DNA of 47,764 nucleotides. Source: Calditrichota bacterium. Its GTDB lineage: Bacteria > Electryoneota > B3-LCP. Location: positions 1-47,764 of the forward strand of contig JAGVQJ010000132.1 of assembly GCA_020051775.1 (NCBI GenBank). Direction: 5' to 3'. Below the pieces are notes generated by a model, which was given only the letters and a program-made list of their open reading frames with translations, did not search any database and had not been told where the DNA came from. Below, in pieces: positions 7,854-15,429 of this stretch. How positions within the stretch are numbered: the first letter of the stretch is position 1; every line of letters starts with the position of its first letter. The position numbers were made by a program, and so were the translations under genes.

Positions 7854-9671
7854 GTGAACCAATCCGACAAATCCGGAATTAAGGAACGCTTGTTGCTATC
7901 CGGAGACGAAGCGATCGCTCACGGCGCGAAGGCCGCCGGGGTGCGCTTCGCTGCCGCCTATCCCGGTACTCCCTCGACTGAAATACTGGAGAACTTCCAC
8001 CGTTTTCCCGGCGTCCATGCGCAATGGTCACCCAATGAAAAAGTCGCTTTCGAGGTGGGCATCGGCGCCTCGCTGGCCGGTGCCCGCACCTTAGTTTGCA
8101 TGAAGCACGTCGGTGTCAACGTCGCCGCCGACCCGCTGATGACCTTCGCTTACACCGGCGTCAAGGGCGGTTTTGTGCTGGTGTCTGCCGACGATCCGGA
8201 AATGCACTCTTCGCAGAACGAGCAAGACAACCGCACCTACGCCAAGTTCGCCAAGATCCCCATGTTGGAGCCGTCCGACAGCCAGGAATGCTATAACTTC
8301 ATGAAGACGGCTTACGAGCTCAGCGAGGAGTTCGATACGCCCGTGCTGCTGCGCATCACCACTCGCATTGCGCATTCGTTGACTCCAGTGATGATCGGTC
8401 CCTGGGTGGACGTTCCGGTAAAAGGTTATACTCCCGACATAGCCAAATATGTCATGATGCCCAACTGGGCGAAACCCCGCCACCAGGTCGTCTTGCGTCG
8501 TCTGGAATTCCTGCGCCAATATGCGGAAAAGACACCCCTTAACCGCATCGAATGGGGCGATAAAAAGGTGGGGATCATCACTTCCGGCGTGTCCTATACG
8601 CACGCTCAGGAAGTTATGCCGGACGCGTCCTTCTTAAAGCTCGGGTTTACCTATCCCATGCCGGTGAATAAGATGCGTGAATTCGCTGCGCAGGTGGAAA
8701 AGGTCATGGTGGTGGAAGAACTGGAACCGTTCATCGAAGAGGCCGCGAAGGTTGCTGGAATTAATTGCGAAGGCAAGAAGTACTTCCCCGTGTTCGGCGA
8801 ACTGAATCCGACTCTGGTGCATAAGGGGTTCGCCGCTGCCGGACTGGCTCCGGGAAATGGAAGCGAACCCGCCGAACCGGTTTCGGTGCTACCGCGTCCG
8901 CCGGTGCTCTGCCCGGGGTGCGCGCACCGTCCGGTGTTCTACGCGCTGAAGAAAATGGGCGCGCACGTCTTTGGTGATATTGGCTGCTATACATTGGCCG
9001 CCCTGCCGCCATTGGAGATTCTCCAAAGTTGCGTGTGCATGGGCGCCTCCATTGGTATGGCCACGGGCGTGGCGCAGATGCAAGGATCCAAGCGCCCGGT
9101 GTTCGCCGTGATAGGTGACTCCACCTTCCTGCATTCCGGGATCACCGGCCTGCTGGATGCCGTCTACAACCGGGCTAATGTCACGATCCTGATCCTCGAC
9201 AATCGCATCACCGCCATGACCGGCGGGCAGATGCATCCGGCTACCGGAAAAACTTTGCAAGGGCAGGCGACCAAGGCGGTTAATTTTATAACGTTAGCGC
9301 AAGCCTTAGGCGCTGACCATGTTGTGACTTTCGATCCCTACAATTTCGACCAGACGCTGGAAGCGCTGAAAGCCGCGGCGCAGCGTCCCGGCGTCAATGT
9401 TCTGGTGACGGAACGGCCCTGCGCCCTCTTTCCCAAGAAACTGAAAGACGAACCGTACCGCTTGATCGCGGCGGATTGCAATGGGTGCGGAGTTTGCTTG
9501 AAGATCGGTTGCCCGGCCATCGCCCGATCCGGCGAAGTGACGGATAAAGGGTTGGCAATCCCCATGATTGATGAATCCACCTGTACCGGATGCAGCCTGT
9601 GCGCCGCCCTCTGTCCGACGAACTGCATTCGCTTACGGTCTGAAGTTCAAAGCGCTTCGGAGGTGAAATGA
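7854..9671 (+). CDS. iorA: Indolepyruvate ferredoxin oxidoreductase alpha subunit
   Basis: 605 residues. An N-terminal pyrimidine-binding transketolase-like domain begins at GDEAIAHGAKAAG (17-29) with AYPGTPSTEI. The thiamine diphosphate-binding domain has CPGCAHRP (353-360), GDIGCYTLA, and GDSTFLHSG through ILILDN450. The C-terminal ferredoxin domain carries two cysteine sets: C542/545/548/553 and C577/580/583/587. With IorB it converts aryl 2-oxoacids such as indolepyruvate and phenylpyruvate to aryl-acetyl-CoA, reducing ferredoxin. I chose GTG 7854 since GGAG lies six bases upstream; GTG 7842 would overlap that site. The stop overlaps the iorB start region. Composition returns to GC-rich right here, marking the end of cassette B. 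Confidence 0.95.
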   Translation: MNQSDKSGIKERLLLSGDEAIAHGAKAAGVRFAAAYPGTPSTEILENFHRFPGVHAQWSPNEKVAFEVGIGASLAGARTLVCMKHVGVNVAADPLMTFAYTGVKGGFVLVSADDPEMHSSQNEQDNRTYAKFAKIPMLEPSDSQECYNFMKTAYELSEEFDTPVLLRITTRIAHSLTPVMIGPWVDVPVKGYTPDIAKYVMMPNWAKPRHQVVLRRLEFLRQYAEKTPLNRIEWGDKKVGIITSGVSYTHAQEVMPDASFLKLGFTYPMPVNKMREFAAQVEKVMVVEELEPFIEEAAKVAGINCEGKKYFPVFGELNPTLVHKGFAAAGLAPGNGSEPAEPVSVLPRPPVLCPGCAHRPVFYALKKMGAHVFGDIGCYTLAALPPLEILQSCVCMGASIGMATGVAQMQGSKRPVFAVIGDSTFLHSGITGLLDAVYNRANVTILILDNRITAMTGGQMHPATGKTLQGQATKAVNFITLAQALGADHVVTFDPYNFDQTLEALKAAAQRPGVNVLVTERPCALFPKKLKDEPYRLIAADCNGCGVCLKIGCPAIARSGEVTDKGLAIPMIDESTCTGCSLCAALCPTNCIRLRSEVQSASEVK

Positions 9672-10285
9672 TGAATTCTGCAGTTAAAATAAATACACCA
9701 CCGCTTCCAGTAACAGAAGCGATGAATATTCTCATCGTCGGAGTGGGCGGGCAAGGCGTGGTGCTGGCCTCGGCCATCTTGTCGGAGGTAGCCCTGCTGG
9801 CGGGATATGATGTGAAGAAGAGCGAAGTGCACGGCATGTCGCAGCGCGGCGGAGTGGTCAGTTCGCACATCCGCATCGGACCGAAAGTGCATTCACCTTT
9901 GATCCCGGACGGCAATGCGGACGTCATTCTGGCGTTTGAACGGGCCGAAGCCTTGCGGTGGTCGCACGAATTGAAAGCCGGCGGAACGATGATCGTCAAT
10001 ACCCAGAAAGTCGTCCCGCCCATTGCCGTGGATACAAAATACCACTACCCCGACGATGCTTTGGATCAACTACGCAAACGAGTGAAAAACTTGCGGGTGC
10101 TGGATGCAGAACAGATCAGCCAGGATTTGGGCAATGTGCGTCTGGCCAATACCGTTCTTCTGGGCGCGCTGGCCAACACTCTTAAAATTGAAGAAAGCGT
10201 TTGGCGCGAGATTATATCCAAGCGCGTCCCCAAAGGGACGGCGGAAGCCAATCTGAAGGCGTTCGAAGCGGGTAAAGGCAACTAA
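9668..10285 (+). CDS. iorB: Indolepyruvate ferredoxin oxidoreductase beta subunit
   Basis: 205 residues. The gamma-type oxidoreductase domain starts at MNILIVGVGGQGVVLAS (from residue 19), with SEVHGMSQRGGVVSSHIRIG and the C-terminal NLKAFEAGKGN. It is the partner of IorA. A strong GGAGGTG site at 9659-9665 supports initiation at ATG 9668 or the adjacent ATG 9671, coupled to the iorA stop. This gives an 18-residue N-terminal extension before the usual family start at 9722, where the ribosome-binding site is weaker, so a start at 9722 cannot be excluded. It closes the ferredoxin oxidoreductase part of the catabolic gene group. Confidence 0.93.
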   Translation: MMNSAVKINTPPLPVTEAMNILIVGVGGQGVVLASAILSEVALLAGYDVKKSEVHGMSQRGGVVSSHIRIGPKVHSPLIPDGNADVILAFERAEALRWSHELKAGGTMIVNTQKVVPPIAVDTKYHYPDDALDQLRKRVKNLRVLDAEQISQDLGNVRLANTVLLGALANTLKIEESVWREIISKRVPKGTAEANLKAFEAGKGN

Positions 10286-10286
10286 T

Positions 10287-10469
10287 ATGTCCCCAAATGA
10301 TCTGATCTTTATCGCAGCGCTGGTGTTGTTGGCCCTATGCGCAGCCCTGGTAGGTTTCAATTTCTGGGCAGCCCTGGGTTTTGCCCTGGCGCTGGGACTG
10401 GTTTTCTACCTGGTTCAAAGCGGGACGCGCCGCGAAGGCCGGGACAGTGAAAAACATACAAGCACATAG
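10287..10469 (+). CDS. Small two-helix membrane protein, unknown function
   Basis: 60 residues, starting one base after the iorB stop. Residues 6-24 and 28-45 are strongly hydrophobic (LIFIAALVLLALCAALVGF, then a second stretch ending LGLVFYLV), with a short charged tail. This suggests a two-helix inner-membrane protein with a helical hairpin. I do not recognise a family. Tight linkage with iorB suggests co-transcription. The ribosome-binding site is weak, so it could be translationally coupled or not expressed. No function is proposed. Confidence 0.5.
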   Translation: MSPNDLIFIAALVLLALCAALVGFNFWAALGFALALGLVFYLVQSGTRREGRDSEKHTST

Positions 10470-10561
10470 CGTGGTTAGTCCAAGCTTTTGGGAATACCTG
10501 CAAACGCGGGATATTTTCCCTTTTGAGTTTACTGGCACAAACTTGATGAAAGGAGCAGACT

Positions 10562-10987
10562 ATGAAGCGGTTCACTTTGGCCCTCATGTACACCGGGATT
10601 GCAGTCTTAGCCCTGATCTGGGCGCTGGGATGTTCATCCGACGTCTCCGGCCCTACGGGTGGCAATTTTTACACTCTGCAGCTTTCTTTAACGCGCCCCA
10701 CGATGCATAACTATGATCCCAGCGATACCGTTATTTGCTGGGTTCAGGATTCCCAAAGCAACGTGGTTTTTGGGGCGAAGCTGCGGTTTTCCACGCGCTC
10801 GCCCAATGGTCAGACGGCGCCCACCGCCTCCAATTCGGATACGCTGGGCACGGGGACAAACCCCGTGGTGCGCTATACGGCCAATGGCGTCTTGGATACC
10901 ATTGATTGGATCTACGCCGCCCTTTTAACCGACAATCTCGTGGATACGCTGGTGTTGGATTCCATTTCTGTGCGCATTTTACCCTAA
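10562..10987 (+). CDS. Putative lipoprotein, first of a tandem pair
   Basis: 141 residues. A lipoprotein signal peptide is clear: MKR, a hydrophobic core, then lipobox ALGC with Cys24. The mature part is beta-rich, acidic and polar, and looks like a small immunoglobulin-like or beta-sandwich domain. A GGAG site precedes the ATG. The following lipoprotein has the same layout and shares local patterns (NP-V-Y, then NLVDTL here and NLVDTV there), so the two are likely divergent duplicates. I do not recognise the family. Location at the outer membrane is inferred from the signal. Confidence 0.7.
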   Translation: MKRFTLALMYTGIAVLALIWALGCSSDVSGPTGGNFYTLQLSLTRPTMHNYDPSDTVICWVQDSQSNVVFGAKLRFSTRSPNGQTAPTASNSDTLGTGTNPVVRYTANGVLDTIDWIYAALLTDNLVDTLVLDSISVRILP

Positions 10988-10993
10988 TAAGCC

Positions 10994-11416
10994 ATGCGTA
11001 TCATTTTCATAATGGTGCGAATAGCGCCACTGCTGATTTTGCTTCTGATCGGTTGCGGAGGCAACAATCCTCCGTCCGGGCCAGGCGGGAGTCTATCGCC
11101 CTTCAGCGTATCGCTGCTGCCAGGTGAAATCACGCCGCCGGAGAACGCCCAAGTCAAATTGCACCAGGACTTTCCCGAATTTACAGACCTGGACGGCAAT
11201 CGGGTTTACTTCAGCAGCTCTTCGGGCGGCGGGTTTTTCAACACAGACTCCAGCTATGTGAACGTGAACGCTCCCGACCAGAGCAATCTGAACCCCAGCG
11301 TGTGGTATGGCTACCTCGGCTCCGAACAAAATCTCGTGGACACAGTGAAAGTCGAAATTGTGGACATATTCGGCAACGTCCTGTCTTGGAATTTCGGTCT
11401 GATCATGGTTCATTAA
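10994..11416 (+). CDS. Putative lipoprotein, second of a tandem pair
   Basis: 140 residues with a hydrophobic signal and lipobox LLIGC, then a Gly/Asn/Pro-rich linker typical of outer-membrane lipoproteins. The mature domain is beta-rich with FSVSLLPGE, VYFSSSSGGGFF and NLVDTVKVEIVD. It starts six bases after the previous lipoprotein, without a good ribosome-binding site, so coupling is likely. It appears paralogous to the neighbour. The function is unknown. The 27-base gap to the next gene contains a short inverted repeat. Confidence 0.65.
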   Translation: MRIIFIMVRIAPLLILLLIGCGGNNPPSGPGGSLSPFSVSLLPGEITPPENAQVKLHQDFPEFTDLDGNRVYFSSSSGGGFFNTDSSYVNVNAPDQSNLNPSVWYGYLGSEQNLVDTVKVEIVDIFGNVLSWNFGLIMVH

Positions 11417-11443
11417 CTATGTAAGTTCACACATAGGACACTC

Positions 11444-12208
11444 ATGCCTCAAAATATCCGCTACACATATCAAGACGGGGTCGCTCGCATCACTTTAGCC
11501 CAGCCGCCGCTGAACCCACTGACCGTGGATACTCTGCGCGAAATCCACGAGCATCTTGATCCCTTCCGTGATGATCCCGGCCTAAAGCTTCTGGTCCTGG
11601 CCGCCGAAGGCAAGGCATTTTCCACCGGTATCCCGCCCGAACTCTACCAGCCCCAGACCATGGCGGAAGTTATGTATGAATTCAATTCAGTGGTGGAACA
11701 TATCCACGAATTGATGATTCCCTCCCTGGCTTTGGTGTGCGGTCCGGCGTTGGGAGGCGGTTGCGAACTGGCGCTGTTTTGCGACTTGGTGCTGGCTGAC
11801 GAAACCGCCCTCTTTGGCGTGCCGGAAGTGAAGCTGGGATTGTTCGCGCCCACGGGCGCCATCATCCTGCCGCAGCTCGTCGGTCGCAACCGCGCCTTTG
11901 AGATGATGATGACGGGCGAGCCAATCCCGGCGCAGGCCGCCGCCGCGATGGGATTGATCAATCGAGTGGAGACGGCAGCGAATTTTGAAGCCGCCGGCGA
12001 GGAGCTGATTCGCAAGATCGCCTCCCAGAGCGCGGCGGTACTACGGTTTACGCGCCGCGCCGTGGATGAGGCGCGATTGCTGCCTTTTTCCCGTTCCATT
12101 CGCCACCTTGAAGATATATTTTTAAATCAACTGATGATCAGCGACGATGCCCGGGAAGGCTTGGCGGCCTTTCTGGCGAAACGCCCGCCGGTGTGGAAAA
12201 ACCGCTGA
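11444..12208 (+). CDS. Enoyl-CoA hydratase/isomerase (crotonase) family protein
   Basis: 254 residues, the normal crotonase length. The oxyanion-hole segments are GKAFSTG (56-62) and GPALGGGCELAL (100-111). Both catalytic glutamates appear conserved: Glu108 in GGGCELA and Glu128 in FGVPEVKLG. The usual GAGGT after the second glutamate is replaced by FAPTGA, which recalls cyclohexa-1,5-diene-carbonyl-CoA hydratase-type members more than classical FadB/EchA. The sequence alone does not fix the substrate. With the glutaryl-CoA-dehydrogenase-like gene and iorAB upstream, an acyl-CoA or aromatic breakdown route is plausible. An AGGA site lies six bases before ATG. Confidence 0.88.
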   Translation: MPQNIRYTYQDGVARITLAQPPLNPLTVDTLREIHEHLDPFRDDPGLKLLVLAAEGKAFSTGIPPELYQPQTMAEVMYEFNSVVEHIHELMIPSLALVCGPALGGGCELALFCDLVLADETALFGVPEVKLGLFAPTGAIILPQLVGRNRAFEMMMTGEPIPAQAAAAMGLINRVETAANFEAAGEELIRKIASQSAAVLRFTRRAVDEARLLPFSRSIRHLEDIFLNQLMISDDAREGLAAFLAKRPPVWKNR

Positions 12209-12261
12209 AATAATGCCACAGCACCGTCGAATATAACTCCTCTTAACCCGGATAATCAATC

Positions 12262-12915
12262 ATGAACAAGATCCTGTTTTCAGGTTGCGGATTGGTGGCG
12301 ATAATCCTTGGTATAAGTCTTCTCACTGGATGTGGCAAGAAGTTCGACTCCAGCCAGTACCTCTCCTATCAGCCAGGTAATTTGTACACCTACACCGGCC
12401 CCATGACGGTGGCTATTGATACCGCTGTGACCACCAAGGAGGGAGTGGAGTACGTGGTGATGGACTTAAATGAGAGTGGCCAGGCGCTTTCACGGGAAGT
12501 TTATTTAAAGAAAGAAGGCCGGGCTTATTGGAAGGAATTCGATGGAGGCGGTATGGGCATTCCGCTATTCCAGTTCGATCCGCCGATTCTCTCTTCACCC
12601 TTCAGCAACAAGGTCGGAGCCAAATATTCCAGCGAAGGCGTGGAAATCCGACAGGACGGCTCACGACTGCGTTTCCGACTTGACGCTGAGATCATGGCGG
12701 TAGAGGACGTTACCGTGCCGGCCGGTGTGTTTCCGGCCAGCATCAAAGTACGCAGCGCATATACGTACCTGGATACCACCAGTTCGCCATTGATTTCCGG
12801 TGAGGCCAGCCGCTGGTTTGCGTCCGGTGTGGGTATTGTCAAGTATGAAATGCCCAACGGCGTGGGCGAACTCTTAAGCGCTAAGATCGGCGAGCGGATT
12901 CTACCGGCGCAATAA
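12262..12915 (+). CDS. Putative lipoprotein with DUF3108-like beta domain
   Basis: 217 residues. Lipobox LLTGC follows a hydrophobic core near residues 10-24. The mature protein begins with YLSYQPGNLYTYTG, has VEDVTVPAGVFPASIKVRSAYTYLD in the middle and WFASGVGIVKYEMPNGVGE near the end. This layout (quantity-of-signal start, V-PAG-F, W-A-GVG-VKYE) is common in secreted or lipoprotein domains of delta-proteobacteria and FCB bacteria, often without assigned function. It probably faces the periplasm or outer membrane. It ends three bases before the ThiF-like gene, suggesting a shared transcript without an obvious functional link. Confidence 0.65.
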   Translation: MNKILFSGCGLVAIILGISLLTGCGKKFDSSQYLSYQPGNLYTYTGPMTVAIDTAVTTKEGVEYVVMDLNESGQALSREVYLKKEGRAYWKEFDGGGMGIPLFQFDPPILSSPFSNKVGAKYSSEGVEIRQDGSRLRFRLDAEIMAVEDVTVPAGVFPASIKVRSAYTYLDTTSSPLISGEASRWFASGVGIVKYEMPNGVGELLSAKIGERILPAQ

Positions 12916-12918
12916 AGC

Positions 12919-13932
12919 ATGAATTCCACGCGCTATCACCGACTGCTGCATTTACCCGGCATGAGCACCGAAAGACTGGATCGTCTGCGCCATGTTCGTG
13001 TGGCTTTGGTCGGTTGCGGGACGCTGGGCGGAATCTACGCTCAGAACCTGGCGCGCTTAGGGATCGCTCATCTGCGGTTGATAGATCGGGATATCGTCGA
13101 AGAGCATAATCTGGCGACACAGATCCTGTTTGACGAAGAGGATGTTAAGGGCGCGTTGCCCAAGGTGGAAGCGGCGCGGTTGCATCTGGTCAAAGTCAAT
13201 TCGGAATGCCTCATCGAGGCAATGGCGGCAGATCTGGAACCCTCCAATGCCGAAGCTCTGTTGGGCGAATCGGAATTGATCATAGACGCGACGGATAATT
13301 TCGAGACACGTTACCTGATCAATGACGTAGCGGTCAAACTTGACAAACCCTGGATATATACGGCTGTGGTCGGTTTTGCCGGGTTGTGCATGGCGGTTGT
13401 TCCGGGAAAGACGGCCTGCCTACGCTGTCTGTTGGAAGAGCCTCCCCCAGTAGGCAGCCTGCCCACCTGCGAAACCTCCGGGGTTTGGCCGGCCTCAGCG
13501 CAAAGCGTTGCAGCTGTGGGGATAACGGAAGCTCTTAGACTGCTCACCGGCGAGATGGTGAGGGGCGACTTGACGGAATTGGACTTGCAAGCGGGTTCGC
13601 GACGAACCGTGCACGTGCCGCGTCGCGAAGCTTGCCCTGCCTGTGGACAACGCCAGTTTGGCTGGCTGGAAAACCGAGCGGGGTCGCAAGCGACTCGCCT
13701 GTGCGGTCGCGACATGGTACACCTGTCGCCCCCGGCTCCGATCAAGCTTGATCTTACTGCGCTGGCGCAACGGTTGGCGGCTTCCTTCCAGATTCAGTTG
13801 ACAGAGTACCTGCTGCATTTGAAATCGGCTGAAGCCGAGATTTATCTGTTTCCCGATGGGCGAGCTTTGGTCAAGGGTGTAACCGATCCGGCGCGGGCAC
13901 GGGCGCTATTCAACCGGTTCATTACCGCATGA
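12919..13932 (+). CDS. ThiF/MoeB/HesA-family E1-like adenylyltransferase
   Basis: 337 residues. The N-terminal Rossmann fold has VGCGTLGG (31-38), the acidic LIDRDIVEEHNLATQILF, and DATDNFETRYLIND (123-136). The zinc site is C167-L-R-C170 with C239-P-A-C242, and the catalytic cysteine is probably C184 in LPTCETSGV. Such enzymes adenylate the C-terminal Gly-Gly of ThiS or MoaD for sulfur transfer in thiamine or molybdopterin synthesis. A C-terminal extension of about 70 residues (265-337) with YLFPDGRALVKGVTDPARA is also seen in some stand-alone ThiF/MoeB proteins. No ThiS, MoaD or other cofactor genes are nearby, so the pathway is not determined. It overlaps the deacetylase start by ATGA. Confidence 0.88.
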   Translation: MNSTRYHRLLHLPGMSTERLDRLRHVRVALVGCGTLGGIYAQNLARLGIAHLRLIDRDIVEEHNLATQILFDEEDVKGALPKVEAARLHLVKVNSECLIEAMAADLEPSNAEALLGESELIIDATDNFETRYLINDVAVKLDKPWIYTAVVGFAGLCMAVVPGKTACLRCLLEEPPPVGSLPTCETSGVWPASAQSVAAVGITEALRLLTGEMVRGDLTELDLQAGSRRTVHVPRREACPACGQRQFGWLENRAGSQATRLCGRDMVHLSPPAPIKLDLTALAQRLAASFQIQLTEYLLHLKSAEAEIYLFPDGRALVKGVTDPARARALFNRFITA

Positions 13933-14780
13933 AACGCCAGATTGCCAACATTTTGACTATTGATGTGGAAGATTATTTCCAGGTGGAAGGTTTTGATAGG
14001 ATAATATCCGAGGCGGATTGGGATCGGTTTGAAATACGCTTTGATCGGTCTTTGGAATGGCTGCTGCAAATTTTGGATAGCGCCCGAGTGAAAGCCACGT
14101 TTTTTGTTTTAGGGTGGATCGTCGAGCGTCATCCGCACTGGATCAAAGAGATCAATCGCAAAGGGCATGAGATCGCGGTGCATGGGTATACGCATCGCCG
14201 TGCGGATACCTTAACGCCGGAAGTATTTCGCACCGATCTGCTTCGCGTCAAAGAATTGTTGTCCAATCTTGGCATTACCGAAGTAAGCGGCTACCGGGCG
14301 CCGTCGTTTTCCCTTACGGCCTCATCGCTCTGGGTTTGGGACATTCTGAAGGAGTGCGGTTTTACTTACGACGCCAGTCTATCGGTTAAGCATTTTGCGG
14401 CGGGTGGAACTCCCTGGGCGCGTTCAGATCCCGGCCCGCAAGAATGTCAAACCGCCGCCGGCGAGGTACTGACGGTATTTCCGCAAGCCTATTGGCCCTG
14501 GAAACCGCCACTGCCATTTGCCGGGGGAGGATATTTCCGACTCTACCCCTACTGGGTAACGCGTCGGGGCATCGCCGCCTGGAACCGCAGGGGTGTGCCG
14601 GTGACGGTTTACGTCCACCCCTGGGAATTCGATCCCGATCAACCGCGCATACGTGGAGCCGGCCCGGTGCGGCAATTCAAGCATTATGTCAATTTGGATA
14701 TCCATCGTGAAAAGTTCGCCCGACTCCTCCTGGAATTCAGCTTCCTCTCCTGCCGGGAATATCTCCGTGCAAGAAGCTGA
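13929..14780 (+). CDS. Polysaccharide deacetylase, DUF3473 (XrtA-associated) type
   Basis: 283 residues with a NodB-type fold: TIDVEDYFQVEGF with Asp12/Glu14, ATFFVLGWIVERHP, and metal-ligand motif HGYTH (His85, His89), then GYRAPSFS. The C-terminal DUF3473-like part has FAGGGYFRLYPY and YVHPWEFDPDQPR. This subfamily is typical of exopolysaccharide gene sets, including those near the exosortase XrtA; no exosortase is present here. It removes N-acetyl groups from polysaccharide in the periplasm or cytoplasm, and no signal peptide is visible. Overlap with the upstream gene and the methyltransferase downstream indicates an operon running towards kdtA. Confidence 0.88.
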   Translation: MKRQIANILTIDVEDYFQVEGFDRIISEADWDRFEIRFDRSLEWLLQILDSARVKATFFVLGWIVERHPHWIKEINRKGHEIAVHGYTHRRADTLTPEVFRTDLLRVKELLSNLGITEVSGYRAPSFSLTASSLWVWDILKECGFTYDASLSVKHFAAGGTPWARSDPGPQECQTAAGEVLTVFPQAYWPWKPPLPFAGGGYFRLYPYWVTRRGIAAWNRRGVPVTVYVHPWEFDPDQPRIRGAGPVRQFKHYVNLDIHREKFARLLLEFSFLSCREYLRARS

Positions 14781-15411
14781 ACGAGTCCGGCGACATTTTC
14801 ACCGCACCGCGCGGGATTTCGATTCCATCTACAGCGGTGGAAAATCGGTGGCCGGGCAATGGCTGGATCACTGGCTGCGTTGGGACATGCGTACGCGAAT
14901 GCATCTAGCCCTGGAAGCTTGCCGGCCCATCGAGGGGCGCACTGTCCTAGATGCGGGTTGCGGCAGCGGCCGGTTTTGCCTGCCACTGGCAAAAGCGGGT
15001 GCCAGGCAGGTGGTGGGCATTGATTTCGCTCAGGCCATGATAGATCAGGCAGCCGCCTTGGCTAGAGAACAGGGGCTGGAGACGGTGTGTCAATTTCTGC
15101 CGACGGATATCATGGACTATCGGTCGTTGGAAGCCTTCGATTATGTTCTGGCCATCGGCCTGTTTGATTATGTGCGCGATGACCGTCGTATCATGGCGCG
15201 TCTGCGTCAACTGACCCGTGGCAAGGCGATTATGACTTTTCCCCGCGCCGACACCTGGAGGGCTCCTTTGCGGCGGGTGCGTCTGGGTATACTCGGTTGC
15301 CCGGTTTTTTTCTACACCGAAAAGCGGGTGCGCGAGCACCTGAAGCTTTGCGGCTTTCAGGTGCAAAAGTTAAATCGCGTGGGCAAATTGTACTTCGTGG
15401 AAGCCATATAA
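14767..15411 (+). CDS. Class I SAM-dependent methyltransferase
   Basis: 214 residues from GTG 14767. SAM motif I is VLDAGCGSGRF, followed by VVGIDFAQAMIDQA and the acidic motif DIMDYRSLEAFDYVLAIGLFDYV. The reading frame extends upstream to 14653, but that part lies inside the deacetylase gene and shows no family resemblance. GTG 14767 has GGGA eight bases before it and begins just before the conserved helix that precedes motif I. Overlap with the deacetylase is 14 bases. The substrate is unknown; the neighbouring deacetylase and Kdo transferase suggest an envelope glycan or lipid, but this is only inference. Confidence 0.8.
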   Translation: MQEAERVRRHFHRTARDFDSIYSGGKSVAGQWLDHWLRWDMRTRMHLALEACRPIEGRTVLDAGCGSGRFCLPLAKAGARQVVGIDFAQAMIDQAAALAREQGLETVCQFLPTDIMDYRSLEAFDYVLAIGLFDYVRDDRRIMARLRQLTRGKAIMTFPRADTWRAPLRRVRLGILGCPVFFYTEKRVREHLKLCGFQVQKLNRVGKLYFVEAI

Positions 15412-15429
15412 CTGACATTAAATCGTGCG

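Noticed and set aside
10533-10548. TGGCAC followed by TTGATG before the first tandem lipoprotein gene, like a sigma-54 site
   Set aside because: The bases ten after GG are AT, not GC, so the invariant -12 dinucleotide is missing.
11417-11436. CTATGT / ACATAG inverted repeat just before the crotonase start, overlapping its ribosome-binding site
   Set aside because: Only six base pairs and AT-rich; too weak to claim regulation.
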